A stretch of DNA of 64,000 bases from Pantoea sp. Aalb (GCF_009829985.1 NZ_SZZU01000002.1:1-64000); one strand, 5' to 3'. Shown: positions 18,695 to 29,251, counted from the first letter of the stretch. The notes: generated from the sequence alone by a model not told the origin. Numbers and translations are program-made.

Positions 18695-20062
18695 TTACTT
18701 ACCAATGCAAAAATTAGAAAAAATACGGTTTAGTAAATCATTAGAAGTAAATTTACCAGTAATTTCGTTTAATGTTTTTTGTGCTAACCGGAGATCTTCT
18801 GCAATCAATTCTATTGACCAAAAGTGAATTGTTTGTTCTTTAGCACTTTGTAAGTATTTAGCTGCTATATCTAAAGCTTGTAAATGGCGGCGCCGTGCAA
18901 GGAAATTACTTTCCATACTATTTCTACTATCTAAAGATATACTTTTTTTTAAATGACTGCGTAAGGTACTTATTCCTTCTCCAGTAAGAATAGAAAGACA
19001 AATAATTGAAACATTATTAACTTCTATTAAACCAAATTTTTCTCCGGTAATATCTATTTTATTCCTGATGATAGTAGTTGGTATTTTTATAGATAAATCT
19101 TTTATAAAATTAGGTAAGATGGATGAATTAGTAATACTAACAGTAGTACTATCAATCATAAACAAAATATGATCAGCATTTTTAATTTCTTTCCAAGCAC
19201 GTTCAATACCTATGCTCTCTAATTTATCTTTAGTTTTACGTAAGCCAGCAGTATCAATTATATGTAATGGTATACCATCAATATAAATATGCTCACGTAT
19301 TACATCACGTGTAGTACCAGCAATATCGGTAACGATAGCAACTTCATATCCTGATAATTTATTAATAAGACTAGATTTACCAGCGTTAGGATGGCCAGTA
19401 ATAACTACTTTTATTCCTTCACTTATTAAAATACCTTGATTTGTTTCGGATCGAATATGATTTAAATCATGAATGATTATATTTAACTGTGTTTTGATTT
19501 TATCATTGGATATAAAATTAATATCATCATTGGAGAAATCTATAGTTGTTTCTACATAAGTTCTTAAATAAGTAAGATCTTCTAATAGTTTATTAATACG
19601 TAGGGAAAACTCTCCTCTAAGAGAATTTAATGCTGCTTTAGCAGCTTGTTCAGAATTAGCATTGATTAAGTCAGCAATAGCTTCTGCTTGAGTTAAATCT
19701 AACTTTTCATTAAGAAAAGCACGTTCAGAAAACTCTCCAGGTTGGGCGATACGAATTCCTGGTATTGTTAATATACGCTTTAATAACATATCTAGCACTA
19801 TCTGCCCTCCATGACCTTGTAATTCCAATACATCTTCACCAGTAAAAGAATTAGGTTTTGGAAACCATAGTGCTATTCCATAGTCGAGAACTGTACCGTT
19901 AATATCCATAAATGGTAAATAATTAGCATATCGTGGTTTTGGTAATTTACCCAAAATAGCTTTAGCTATTTCAGATGTTTGATTTCCTGAAATACGTAAT
20001 ATGCCAATTCCTCCACGACCTGGAGGTGTTGCTTGAGCAACAATAGTATCATTTTTACTCAT
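18695..20062 (-). CDS. mnmE: tRNA modification GTPase MnmE (TrmE)
   Basis: GTPase partner of MnmG in wobble-uridine modification. The 455-residue protein (E. coli 454) has the N-terminal tetrahydrofolate-binding domain starting with DTIVAQATPPGRGGIGILRI, a central helical domain, and an inserted G domain with GHPNAGKSSLIN (G1), DIAGTTRD (G2), DTAGLR (G3) and NKID (G4). It ends in FCIGK, the conserved C-terminal cysteine motif. It follows yidC on the same strand, as in E. coli. Confidence 0.98.
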   Translation of the reverse strand: MSKNDTIVAQATPPGRGGIGILRISGNQTSEIAKAILGKLPKPRYANYLPFMDINGTVLDYGIALWFPKPNSFTGEDVLELQGHGGQIVLDMLLKRILTIPGIRIAQPGEFSERAFLNEKLDLTQAEAIADLINANSEQAAKAALNSLRGEFSLRINKLLEDLTYLRTYVETTIDFSNDDINFISNDKIKTQLNIIIHDLNHIRSETNQGILISEGIKVVITGHPNAGKSSLINKLSGYEVAIVTDIAGTTRDVIREHIYIDGIPLHIIDTAGLRKTKDKLESIGIERAWKEIKNADHILFMIDSTTVSITNSSILPNFIKDLSIKIPTTIIRNKIDITGEKFGLIEVNNVSIICLSILTGEGISTLRSHLKKSISLDSRNSMESNFLARRRHLQALDIAAKYLQSAKEQTIHFWSIELIAEDLRLAQKTLNEITGKFTSNDLLNRIFSNFCIGK

Positions 20063-20100
20063 ATTTAATTATTATAAATATAATGAAATATTATGTTTTT

Positions 20101-21729
20101 TTATACTCGGCTATGTAACCCACGTTTTTCTAATTCATTATAAATTATATGTTGTTGAAAGACAGTAACTAAATTACTAATAATATAGTATAATACTAGA
20201 CCAGATGGAAACCATAAGAAAAAGATAGTAAATATTATTGGCATGTAGTTCATAAGTTTATTTTGCATCGGATCTGTAATGGTATTGGGTGACATTTTTT
20301 GAATTAATAACATGGTCAGACCCATAATCACTGGTAAAATATAATATGGATCTTGTGCTGATAAATCATTAATCCATAATATAAAAGGTGCATGACGTAA
20401 CTCTACAGAACCTGATAACATATAGTATAAAGCAAGAAAGATTGGCATTTGGATAAATATTGGTAAACAACCACCTAATGGATTGACTTTTTCTGCTTTA
20501 TATAGAGCCATAATTTCTTGACTCATTTTCTGTTTATCATTGCTTAACCGTTCTCTTATTAATTGAATTTTTGGTTGTAATATACGCATCTTAGCCATAG
20601 AAGTATATTGTGCTTTAGTTAAAGGATACATAATTCCCCGTACAATAAAAGTAATAGCTATGATAGAAACACCCCAGTTACCAATAAATTTATAAAGAAA
20701 TGCTAATAGTTTAAATAATGGTTGTGATATAAACCACAGCCAACCATAATCAACGCTTAGGTCTAGATTTAATGCAGCTAATGCCATTTGATTTTGAATT
20801 TCTGGTCCAATCCATAAATCTGCATTAAGACTTTTTTGTACACCTGCATCTATAGTAATAGGTTCAGATTTATACCCTATAGCCGCAATTCCTTTTTCAA
20901 GATGGCTAGTATAAAAAATATGATTACCATTAGTGCGTGGTATCCAAGCAGTAGCAAAGTATTGCTGTAGCATAGCTATCCAACCATGATTAGTAGTTGT
21001 ATTTAAATTTTCATTATTTGCAATATCATCAAATTTATATTTTGCATATTTAGTATGATCTGTTGAATATGCAGCACCACGAAAGCCATGCAAAGCAAAA
21101 TTATTACTGCTAGTATCACGATATTTTGGTATATTAATTGTTTGTTTTAGTTGACCAAACATCATCATTTTTAGTGGATGCTTAGTTGTATTTTTAATCT
21201 TGTAGTTTACATTCACTAAAAACTCACCATGTTTAAAAGTAAATGTTTTTGTATATGTTACACCATTTTCCCCTTTCCATATAAGTGGTACGTGTAATTC
21301 TTTTTCATTATCTTTCATTTCAAAGTAATTTTTAGAACTTTTATATATTGGACGATTGCCATTATGAGGATTATCTGGACCATTACGGCCAGTCAATCCG
21401 CTTTGAGCTTGATAAATAAATGAAGGTGTGGTTTCTAAAATTTGAAATGGTACATTTGAACCCAATTTATCAAAGTAAGTTAATAACTCAGCTCGCTCTA
21501 TATCGCCACCACGAGTATTGATGTCTAATGATAGTAAATCAGTTTTAACAGTAATAATTGTACTTTTATCATTAGTTAATAAATTATATGAGGTGATATC
21601 ATTTGCAGTTCTGCTTATATCTTGTGTAATTTGACCCTGGTTTGAAGTATAATCCTCTTGCCAGACTTGCCAAAGCATAAAAGACACGAACAGAAAAGCA
21701 ATAATAAAAAAATTGCGTTGCGAATCCAT
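20101..21729 (-). CDS. yidC: membrane protein insertase YidC
   Basis: Inserts and folds inner-membrane proteins, alone or with SecYEG; known substrates include Fo subunit c and subunit a. The 542-residue protein (E. coli 548) has an N-terminal membrane anchor (residues about 6-24), a large periplasmic domain and five C-terminal membrane segments beginning at LLAFLYKFIGNWGVSIIAIT. The conserved groove arginine lies in FIVRGIMYPLTKAQY, and the cytoplasmic hairpin KMRILQPKIQLIRERL follows. yidD, normally between rnpA and yidC, is missing. Confidence 0.98.
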   Translation of the reverse strand: MDSQRNFFIIAFLFVSFMLWQVWQEDYTSNQGQITQDISRTANDITSYNLLTNDKSTIITVKTDLLSLDINTRGGDIERAELLTYFDKLGSNVPFQILETTPSFIYQAQSGLTGRNGPDNPHNGNRPIYKSSKNYFEMKDNEKELHVPLIWKGENGVTYTKTFTFKHGEFLVNVNYKIKNTTKHPLKMMMFGQLKQTINIPKYRDTSSNNFALHGFRGAAYSTDHTKYAKYKFDDIANNENLNTTTNHGWIAMLQQYFATAWIPRTNGNHIFYTSHLEKGIAAIGYKSEPITIDAGVQKSLNADLWIGPEIQNQMALAALNLDLSVDYGWLWFISQPLFKLLAFLYKFIGNWGVSIIAITFIVRGIMYPLTKAQYTSMAKMRILQPKIQLIRERLSNDKQKMSQEIMALYKAEKVNPLGGCLPIFIQMPIFLALYYMLSGSVELRHAPFILWINDLSAQDPYYILPVIMGLTMLLIQKMSPNTITDPMQNKLMNYMPIIFTIFFLWFPSGLVLYYIISNLVTVFQQHIIYNELEKRGLHSRV

Positions 21730-21933
21730 CTTTAATGTTCTCTGATTAAAAGTTTTTGGCAGTAAAATCGATTCATTAAATAAAAAATAATAGTATTTAT
21801 TACTGTTTTGAATATATATTCACTACTTTTTTTATAAAACAATATGCGATATCATCCAGCATTAAAAAAATGAGATAAAACTCGATAATAAGATTTTAAT
21901 CTTAGTTAATAACTATTTAATAAATATAAACTA

Positions 21934-22293
21934 TTAGAGACTATTTTTTAATCTACAGTAATGAAGCCATAGTTTACTTAATATTTCTGTAATTGCACGA
22001 TTATTAAGGTTGATAATTCCTTTTTTTGCTATAACTATAAAATCCATTGCAGGTAATTCATGTTGGAGTAAACGAAAACTTTCACGAATTATTCGTTTAA
22101 TACGGTTACGTTCATGGGAGTGTTTTACATGTTTTTTAGCAATAGTAAGACCTAAGCGGGGATATCCTAACATATTAAATCGGCTAAGTATGGTAATTTT
22201 TGAATTACCCACTTTTTGTGCTCGTTGAAAAACAAAAGTAAAATGCGTAGGAGTAAATAAGCGTAACTCCCTAGGAAATGAAAAATTATTCAC
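21934..22293 (-). CDS. rnpA: ribonuclease P protein component
   Basis: Protein subunit of RNase P, which trims the 5' leaders of tRNA precursors together with the catalytic RNA. The 119-residue protein equals E. coli in length and carries the RNR signature region HERNRIKRIIRESFRL and the segment ELPAMDFIVIAKKG. It is 12 nt downstream of rpmH in the standard rpmH-rnpA operon. Confidence 0.97.
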   Translation of the reverse strand: MNNFSFPRELRLFTPTHFTFVFQRAQKVGNSKITILSRFNMLGYPRLGLTIAKKHVKHSHERNRIKRIIRESFRLLQHELPAMDFIVIAKKGIINLNNRAITEILSKLWLHYCRLKNSL

Positions 22294-22305
22294 TAATTAT
22301 TACTA

Positions 22306-22443
22306 CTAACAAACGGTAAGACGATGACGTCCTTTAGCACGTCGCCGTGCTAAAATTTGACGACCATTTTTGGTAGACATACGAGCACGAAAACCATGCA
22401 AACGATTACGTTTTAATATAGATGGTTGAAAAGTACGTTTCAT
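22306..22443 (-). CDS. rpmH: 50S ribosomal protein L34
   Basis: Small basic large-subunit ribosomal protein. The 45-residue translation begins MKRTFQPSILKRNR, continues HGFRARMSTKNGRQILARRR and ends RLTVC. It is one residue shorter than E. coli L34 (46), whose end is RLTVSK. It heads the rpmH-rnpA operon and is divergent from dnaA, as in most gammaproteobacteria. Confidence 0.98.
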   Translation of the reverse strand: MKRTFQPSILKRNRLHGFRARMSTKNGRQILARRRAKGRHRLTVC

Positions 22444-23014
22444 AATAGTTTTTTACCTATATATTTAAAAATATTTCATAGACAAAGCACTTTAAACTAA
22501 TATATGACTAGTGCTTCGATATATATTTAATAGTAACGTTAAATTATAATAATTCTATAGCTTGGAGTCAATTCAATCCATAGGATTCAATACATTACTT
22601 ATTTTAGCTAAAACTAGCTTAGTTAAGAGTATATATTTTTACTTAAGTAACAAATTTTTTTTATAGATTAAATTGTTAAAAAAAATTATCATTTATATTT
22701 AAATATTTTATACTTAAAATTTAAAAATTAATAAAAAATACAATACTTATAATATTTAAACATGTTTTTATCATCAATAATTTATACCCTGTGGATAAAT
22801 TATCTTAAAACTGTGTAGAATAGATAAGAACTCTACTTCGCTGTGCGCTATTATTTTTAGTACGCTAACAATTTTCAATAAAATTGCTAGTAAAATTACC
22901 GTGAAATGAGTGTTCATTAGCTTTTTTACCGTCTTTTTTAAAAATTAAGTTTTATATAAAAAATATTTATTAGCATTTGATAATCTTATCGATTTTGTAT
23001 GAGTGGAGTTCATC
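22444..23014. promoter_or_regulatory. rpmH-dnaA divergent control region with DnaA box
   Basis: The 571-nt spacer separates divergent rpmH and dnaA. TGTGGATAA at 22790-22798 is a perfect DnaA box on the minus strand. In E. coli the same position carries a DnaA box through which DnaA represses its own promoter. A TAGAAT hexamer at about 22818 could be a -10 element, but I see no good -35. The 22540-22780 part is A+T-rich with no other recognisable signal. Confidence 0.6.
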
Positions 23015-24418
23015 GTGTCACTTACGCTTTGGCAAAAGTGTCTTATACGTTTTCAGGATAATCTTCCTGCTACTGAGTTCAGTATGTGGATTCGTCCACT
23101 ACAGGCTGAATTAAATAATAATACGTTAGCATTGTATGCACCAAATCGTTTTGTATTGGAATGGGTTAAAGATAAATATCTTAATAGTATTAATGTTTTG
23201 CTAAATGAGTTTTGTGGTTCGAATGTTCCATTACTACGGTTTGAGGTAGGTACTCGACCAATAGTTCAAGTTTCTACACTTGATTCTTCAATAAATAATG
23301 ATATTACAACTTCTATAAATATAGATGATTGTATACTACCAACAAGAATAGTACGACCTAGTTGGGATTCTGTTTTAGCACCACCAAAGCTTATTTACTA
23401 TTCTAATGTTAATACTAGACATAATTTTCATAATTTTGTAGAAGGAAAATCTAACCAATTAGCACGTTCAGTTGCACAGCAAGTAGCTAATAATCCAGGA
23501 AGTTCTTATAATCCACTATTTCTTTATGGTGGAACTGGTTTAGGTAAAACTCATTTATTACATGCAGTAGGTAATGATATTATTATACATAAATTACATT
23601 CTAAAGTTGTTTATATGCATTCTGAACGTTTTGTACAAGATATGGTCAAGGCATTGCAAAAGAATGCAATTGAAGAGTTTAAGCGTTATTATCGTTCAGT
23701 AGATGCATTACTTATTGATGATATACAATTTTTTGCTAATAAAGAACGTTCTCAAGAAGAGTTCTTTCATACTTTTAATGCTCTATTAGAAGGTAATCAA
23801 CAAATAATTCTAACATCAGATCGTTATCCAAAAGAAATTAACGGCGTAGAAGATCGCTTAAAATCTCGTTTTGGATGGGGGCTTACTGTAGCGATTGAAC
23901 CACCTGAATTAGAAACTAGAGTAGCTATCTTAATGAAGAAGGCTGATGAAAATGAAATTTTCTTACCAGATGAAGTAGCTTTTTTTATCGCTAAACGATT
24001 ACGTTCTAATGTTCGTGAACTAGAAGGTGCATTGAATCGTGTAATTGCTAATGCTAATTTCACTGGTCGTGCTATTACTATTGATTTTGTTCGGGAAGCT
24101 TTACGTGATCTACTAGCTTTACAAGAAAAATTAATTACCATAGACAATATACAAAAAACTGTAGCAGAATACTATAAAATTAAAGTATCAGATTTATTAT
24201 CCAAACGCCGTTCTAGATCTGTCGCTCGTCCAAGGCAGATGGCGATGGCACTAGCAAAAGAATTGACTAATCATAGTCTACCAGAAATTGGAGATGCTTT
24301 TGGTGGACGTGATCATACTACGGTACTTCATGCTTGTCGTAAAATTGAACAATTACGTGAAGAAAATCATAATATTAAAAAAGATTTTTCTAATCTTATT
24401 AGGATATTATCCTGTTAA
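23015..24418 (+). CDS. dnaA: chromosomal replication initiator protein DnaA
   Basis: AAA+ protein that binds DnaA boxes, melts oriC and loads DnaB with DnaC. The 467-residue protein equals E. coli: domain I starts SLTLWQKCL and has EFSMWIRPLQAEL, domain III has the P-loop GGTGLGKTHLLHAVGN and the Walker B DALLIDDIQFF, and domain IV has the signature HSLPEIGDAFGGRDHTTVLH. I chose the GTG at 23015, the same start codon and context (GTGTCACTT) as E. coli, with GGAG upstream. A GTG at 23003 gives four extra residues. Several reduced symbionts have lost dnaA; here it is intact. Confidence 0.98.
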   Translation: MSLTLWQKCLIRFQDNLPATEFSMWIRPLQAELNNNTLALYAPNRFVLEWVKDKYLNSINVLLNEFCGSNVPLLRFEVGTRPIVQVSTLDSSINNDITTSINIDDCILPTRIVRPSWDSVLAPPKLIYYSNVNTRHNFHNFVEGKSNQLARSVAQQVANNPGSSYNPLFLYGGTGLGKTHLLHAVGNDIIIHKLHSKVVYMHSERFVQDMVKALQKNAIEEFKRYYRSVDALLIDDIQFFANKERSQEEFFHTFNALLEGNQQIILTSDRYPKEINGVEDRLKSRFGWGLTVAIEPPELETRVAILMKKADENEIFLPDEVAFFIAKRLRSNVRELEGALNRVIANANFTGRAITIDFVREALRDLLALQEKLITIDNIQKTVAEYYKIKVSDLLSKRRSRSVARPRQMAMALAKELTNHSLPEIGDAFGGRDHTTVLHACRKIEQLREENHNIKKDFSNLIRILSC

Positions 24419-24431
24419 TATATAAAATTTT

Positions 24432-25532
24432 ATGAAATTTATTATAGAACGTGAACAGATATTAAAACCGCTACAACAAGTTAGTAACCCGCTTAGCGGA
24501 CGTCCAAAGTTACCAATACTTGGAAACTTATTACTCCAAGTAAATAAAGGTTTTTTAACACTAACTGCTACTGATTTAGAAATAGAAATGGTAGCTCGTA
24601 TTGTACTAACTCAAGCATATCAATCAAATGCTATTACTGTACCTGCTCGTAAATTTTACGATATTTGTCGTTGTCTACCAGAAGGTGTAGAAATTAACGT
24701 TACTTTAATTGGTGATAGGATATTAGTGCGCTCTGGTCGTAGTAGATTTTCACTAGCTACACTTCCTGCTAGTGACTTTCCAAATTTAGATGATTGGCGA
24801 AGTGAAGTAGAATTTATAGTACCTCAGATAATATTAAAGCGTTTAATAGAGTCTACTCAATTTTCTATGGCTCATCAAGATGTTCGTTATTATCTTAATG
24901 GTATGTTATTAGAAACAGAAGATAAAATTCTAAGAACAGTTGCTACTGATGGACATCGTTTAGCAGTGTGCTCTATTCCTATTAAGCAGTTATTACCAAA
25001 TTATTCAGTTATTGTGCCTAGAAAAGCAATAATAGAATTAGCACGTCTTTTAGATGGTGGGGAAACTTCTATACAGATCCAAATAGGTAGTGGTAATATT
25101 CGTACATATGTAGGAAATTTTATTTTTACATCTCGGTTAGTTGATGGACATTTTCCTAACTATCGTCGCGTATTGCCAAAAAATCCAGATAAAATATTGG
25201 AAGCCAATTGTGACTTATTAAAACAAGCATTTGCCCGTGCAGCTATTATTTCGAATGAAAAATTTCGTGGTGTACGTCTTTATATTACTAAAAATCAGCT
25301 TAAAATAATCGCCAATAATCCAGAACAAGAAGAAGCAGAAGAAATATTAGATGTCTACTATGATGGAAGTGACTTAGAAATAGGTTTTAATGTTAGTTAT
25401 ATACTTGATATATTAAATGCTTTAAAATGTGAAAAGGTGCGAATTCTATTAACAGATTCAATATCTAGTGTACAAATTGAAGATGTTGATAATCCTATAT
25501 CAGTATATGTTGTTATGCCAATGCGATTATAG
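24432..25532 (+). CDS. dnaN: DNA polymerase III sliding clamp subunit beta
   Basis: Ring-shaped processivity clamp that tethers DNA polymerase III to DNA. The 366 residues equal E. coli and fold into three repeated domains. Recognisable are the N terminus MKFIIEREQILKPLQQV, LPILGNLLLQV and the C terminus VYVVMPMRL, which forms part of the protein-binding cleft. The gene lies 13 nt after dnaA in the usual dnaA-dnaN operon. Confidence 0.98.
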   Translation: MKFIIEREQILKPLQQVSNPLSGRPKLPILGNLLLQVNKGFLTLTATDLEIEMVARIVLTQAYQSNAITVPARKFYDICRCLPEGVEINVTLIGDRILVRSGRSRFSLATLPASDFPNLDDWRSEVEFIVPQIILKRLIESTQFSMAHQDVRYYLNGMLLETEDKILRTVATDGHRLAVCSIPIKQLLPNYSVIVPRKAIIELARLLDGGETSIQIQIGSGNIRTYVGNFIFTSRLVDGHFPNYRRVLPKNPDKILEANCDLLKQAFARAAIISNEKFRGVRLYITKNQLKIIANNPEQEEAEEILDVYYDGSDLEIGFNVSYILDILNALKCEKVRILLTDSISSVQIEDVDNPISVYVVMPMRL

Positions 25533-25911
25533 ATTAATAAATTTAAATTGAATTGAATTGAATTTAACTATAAGATAAATAAGTTTTAGCTATTATGGTA
25601 TTTTTTATTAATAAATATTCAAACTATCATTAAATATAATGACTAATATTACTAATTTAATATCATTTAATTAATGAAATATACAAATATACTCAATTGT
25701 TATCATTGATAATAATATCAAATAAAATAACTATTTTAGTTATATAGATCATGTTTAATATCTAAAATTAAATAACCATAATCGTCTGTTAATATAAAAT
25801 TAAAGTATATTTTTTATATATAGGATTTTTATCAAAGTCACTTTACTTTTAAATATGTATTTAAGAGTAAAATAGTAGTGATTTAATTTTAAACATTAGT
25901 GAGAAACTTTG
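25533..25911. other. spacer where recF is missing
   Basis: E. coli has recF (357 codons) between dnaN and gyrB. The 379 nt here contain stop codons in all frames and I could not match any part to RecF. No hairpin or promoter stands out. The loss removes the RecFOR loader subunit from this locus. Confidence 0.65.
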
Positions 25912-28326
25912 ATGTCAAGTTATGACTCTTCTAGTATCAAGGTTCTAAAAGGACTTGATGCGGTACGTAAGCGTCCAGGTATGTATATTGGGGATACAGA
26001 TGAAGGTACAGGTCTTCATCATATGGTATTTGAAGTAGTTGATAATGCCATAGATGAAGCACTTGCTGGTTATTGTAATAATATTGTTGTTACTATTCAT
26101 ACTGATAATTCTGTTTCTGTAAAAGATAATGGTCGTGGTATTCCAACTGGAATACATAGTGAAGAAGGAGTTTCTGCTGCTGAAGTAATTATGACCATAT
26201 TACATGCTGGTGGTAAATTTGATGATAATTCTTATAAGGTATCTGGAGGTCTACACGGAGTAGGCATTTCAGTAGTAAATGCTTTATCACAAAAATTAGA
26301 ATTGACTATCTATCGAGATGGTAAAATACATCATCAAATCTACGTTCACGGTATACCACAAAATCCATTAAGTATCATTGGAAATACTGATATAACAGGT
26401 ACTTATATACGCTTTTGGCCAAGTTATGAAACATTTACCAATGTTATTGAATTTAAATATGAAATTTTAGCTAAACGTTTACGTGAGCTTTCATTTTTAA
26501 ACTTAGGTATATCTATTTTCCTTAAGGATAAAAGAGTTGATAAAAATGATCATTATCATTACAAAGGAGGTATCAAATCTTTTGTAGAATATTTAAATCG
26601 TAATAAAAATCCTATCCATCCAAGTATTTTTTATTTATCTACTGAAAAAGATGGTATTGGTATTGAATTAGCACTTCAATGGAATGATGGTTTTCAAGAA
26701 AATATTTATTGTTTCACTAATAATATTCCACAGCGAGATGGTGGAACACATCTTGCGGGATTTCGTTCAGCCATAACTCGTACATTGAATGCTTATATGG
26801 ATAAAGAGGGATATAATAAAAAAACTAAGGTTAATACTATAGGCGATGATGCCCGTGAAGGGCTTGTAGCAGTTGTTTCAGTAAAATTACCAGATCCTAA
26901 GTTCTCTTCTCAAACTAAAGATAAGTTAGTATCTTTAGAAGTTAAATCAGTCATTGAACAACAGATAAATGAATTACTAAATGAATATTTATTAGAAAAT
27001 CCATCTGATGCTAAAATTATTGTTAATAAGATTATTGATGCAGCACGTGCGCGTGAAGCAGCGCGTCGTGTACGAGAAATGACTCGTCGTAAAGCTGTTC
27101 TTGATCCTTCTGGTCTTCCCGGTAAGTTAGCAGATTGCCAAGAAAAAAATCCAGCACTATGTGAAATATATCTTGTAGAAGGGGATTCTGCAGGTGGATC
27201 TGCTAAACAAGGACGTAACCGTAAGAATCAGGCTATTTTGCCGCTTAAAGGTAAAATTCTTAATGTTGAAAAAGCACGTTTTGATAAAATGATCTCTTCT
27301 CAAGAAGTAGCTACTTTAATTACTGCACTAGGTTGTGGTGTAGGACGTGATGAGTATAATCCAGATAAATTACGCTATCATAGTATTATTATCATGACAG
27401 ATGCAGATGTTGATGGTTCTCATATTCGTACATTACTGTTAACTTTTTTCTATCGTCAAATGCCAGAAATTATTGAACGTGGCCATATTTATATTGCTCA
27501 ACCACCACTTTATAAAGTTAAAAAAGGTAGGTATGAAAAATATATTAAAGATGATGAAGAGATGGATAAGTATCAAATTTCAATTGCATTAGAAAATGCC
27601 AGTTTACAAACTAAAGATGATATTAATATATCATTATTAAGTAATGATAGTTTATATAAGCTTGTATGTGATTTCAATCACATACAGAAAATGATTAGAC
27701 GTCTAGAAAGACGTTTTCCACTAAGTTTATTATATTCGTTAATATACTATTCAACTTTGAATAATCTTAATGATGAAATAGTAGTAAAAAATTGGTTAGA
27801 CGGACTTATAATTTATTTAATTGAACATGAAGTACATAGTAATAGTAGTTACATAGCTCAAGTACATAAGAATTTGCAACAAAATTTATTTGAGCCAGTA
27901 TTATGTATTAGTACTCATGGTATAAATACAAATTATCGATTAGATTATGAATTTATTTATGGGCCAGAATATCGTAAAATTTGTATTTTAGGTAACCAAT
28001 TACGTGGTTTAATCAAAAAAGAAGCTATGATTAAACGTGGTGAAAAATATCATTTAGTAACTAATTTTGAACAAGCATTTGAATGGCTACTAAAAGAATC
28101 TCGTCGCGGCTTATCTATACAAAGATATAAAGGTTTAGGTGAAATGAATCCAAGACAGCTATGGGAAACTACTATGAATCCAAAGAGTCGTCATATGTTA
28201 CGTGTGACTATTAACGACGCGATTGCTGCTGATCAACTTTTTACTACACTTATGGGCGATGCAGTTGAACCTCGTCGTCTTTTTATTGAAGAAAATGCCT
28301 TGAAAGTAGTTAATATAGATATTTAA
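25912..28326 (+). CDS. gyrB: DNA gyrase subunit B
   Basis: ATPase subunit of gyrase, which introduces negative supercoils with GyrA. The 804 residues equal E. coli. The GHKL ATPase domain has EVVDNAIDEALAG and GGLHGVGISVVNAL. The Toprim domain has EGDSAGGSAKQG, PLKGKILNVEKAR and DADVDGSHI. The large insert specific to gammaproteobacteria is present but diverged (about residues 550-690). The C terminus is QRYKGLGEMNP then NALKVVNIDI. I chose the ATG at 25912 rather than the TTG just before it. Confidence 0.98.
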   Translation: MSSYDSSSIKVLKGLDAVRKRPGMYIGDTDEGTGLHHMVFEVVDNAIDEALAGYCNNIVVTIHTDNSVSVKDNGRGIPTGIHSEEGVSAAEVIMTILHAGGKFDDNSYKVSGGLHGVGISVVNALSQKLELTIYRDGKIHHQIYVHGIPQNPLSIIGNTDITGTYIRFWPSYETFTNVIEFKYEILAKRLRELSFLNLGISIFLKDKRVDKNDHYHYKGGIKSFVEYLNRNKNPIHPSIFYLSTEKDGIGIELALQWNDGFQENIYCFTNNIPQRDGGTHLAGFRSAITRTLNAYMDKEGYNKKTKVNTIGDDAREGLVAVVSVKLPDPKFSSQTKDKLVSLEVKSVIEQQINELLNEYLLENPSDAKIIVNKIIDAARAREAARRVREMTRRKAVLDPSGLPGKLADCQEKNPALCEIYLVEGDSAGGSAKQGRNRKNQAILPLKGKILNVEKARFDKMISSQEVATLITALGCGVGRDEYNPDKLRYHSIIIMTDADVDGSHIRTLLLTFFYRQMPEIIERGHIYIAQPPLYKVKKGRYEKYIKDDEEMDKYQISIALENASLQTKDDINISLLSNDSLYKLVCDFNHIQKMIRRLERRFPLSLLYSLIYYSTLNNLNDEIVVKNWLDGLIIYLIEHEVHSNSSYIAQVHKNLQQNLFEPVLCISTHGINTNYRLDYEFIYGPEYRKICILGNQLRGLIKKEAMIKRGEKYHLVTNFEQAFEWLLKESRRGLSIQRYKGLGEMNPRQLWETTMNPKSRHMLRVTINDAIAADQLFTTLMGDAVEPRRLFIEENALKVVNIDI

Positions 28327-28714
28327 TCTTTTAAACTTTACCTTAAAATATTTAACTGATTAATGTAAAAAGTAATATTTTTCTTAATTTTATTATTTTA
28401 TAAGTTTTACATCAAAATAAACAAGTATTATTCAATTAATTATAACAATATCTTTCATTATAAGCTTTATAATAGTTTTATTTAATATAACATTAAAGAA
28501 AAAATAATGTATATAATTATACATTATTTTAAGTTTATAGTAATTTTTTCATTAAAATAGAAATATAAATTTTATTTATATGACACCAGCATAGGATTAC
28601 ATGTATTTTAAGAGTTTTTTGCTAAATGTTAATATAATATAATATAAATTTTTCAATATATGTAATGACTAGATTTTACTGAATATATAATATTTATTAA
28701 TATTAGGTTTTTCC
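28327..28714. other. gyrB-dnaT spacer with a 13-bp perfect hairpin
   Basis: The spacer is A+T-rich. AAAATAATGTATA at 28501-28513 pairs exactly with 28518-28530 around a TAAT loop. It lies about 175 nt after gyrB, far for a terminator of that gene, and has no T tract after it. No gene is supported. Confidence 0.6.
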
Positions 28715-29251
28715 ATGTTAGTAAAAGTCTTAACTTCAACATTAGTAGGGATAGATAATTTTTGCCAAGATCCTCTTACTTCAATGCTTAAAGCTGATAA
28801 CGGTACATTAGCAATACTATGCCATAATATACCAGCATTTTATGCTATAACACCACAGCGATTAGCAAATTTATTAGCGTTAGAATCAAATTTTATTCAA
28901 AAAAATAATATTTTTTTGAATAAAAATATTTTCAAAAGGCAAAATACAGAAAATTTTGCATCAGTAGGTAAATTTTCCATGTATCAAGGTTGGCATCCAG
29001 ATATTGATTTTCAACGGCAAGCAGCGGTTTGGGGAATTACGTTAAAAGAACCGGTTACTACGAATGAATTAGCTGCTTTTATTACATATTGGGAAGCAGA
29101 AGGTTGTTTATTTCATCATGTACAATGGCAACAAAAGTTAGCACGTCATGTACAAATGAATAGAATTATTAATAGTGGTTATTTCAAGCGTGATATCACT
29201 CAAATTAGTAATACTGATTATGATATCCCCGATGGTTTTCGAGGTGAGTAA
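28715..29251 (+). CDS. dnaT: primosomal protein DnaT (protein i)
   Basis: Component of the PriA-dependent primosome, which reloads replicative helicase DnaB at stalled forks away from oriC. The 178 residues (E. coli 179) include the N-terminal segment with NIPAFYAITPQRLANLLALE, the central MGKF-like GKFSMYQGW and the well-conserved EPVTTNELAAFITYWEAEG followed by FHHVQWQQKLARH. Its stop codon shares one base with the dnaC ATG, so the two are coupled. In E. coli dnaTC lies at 99 minutes, far from gyrB. Confidence 0.95.
   Translation: MLVKVLTSTLVGIDNFCQDPLTSMLKADNGTLAILCHNIPAFYAITPQRLANLLALESNFIQKNNIFLNKNIFKRQNTENFASVGKFSMYQGWHPDIDFQRQAAVWGITLKEPVTTNELAAFITYWEAEGCLFHHVQWQQKLARHVQMNRIINSGYFKRDITQISNTDYDIPDGFRGE

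Noticed and set aside
21840..21875. Possible yidD remnant on the minus strand between rnpA and yidC
   Set aside because: The position and strand are right and a few residues (H, N-A-G) loosely match the HPGG motif, but about ten residues with a stop are not sufficient evidence.
25945..26157. Minus-strand frame inside gyrB, and similar antisense frames in other genes
   Set aside because: Shadows of strongly conserved plus-strand genes with no homology of their own.
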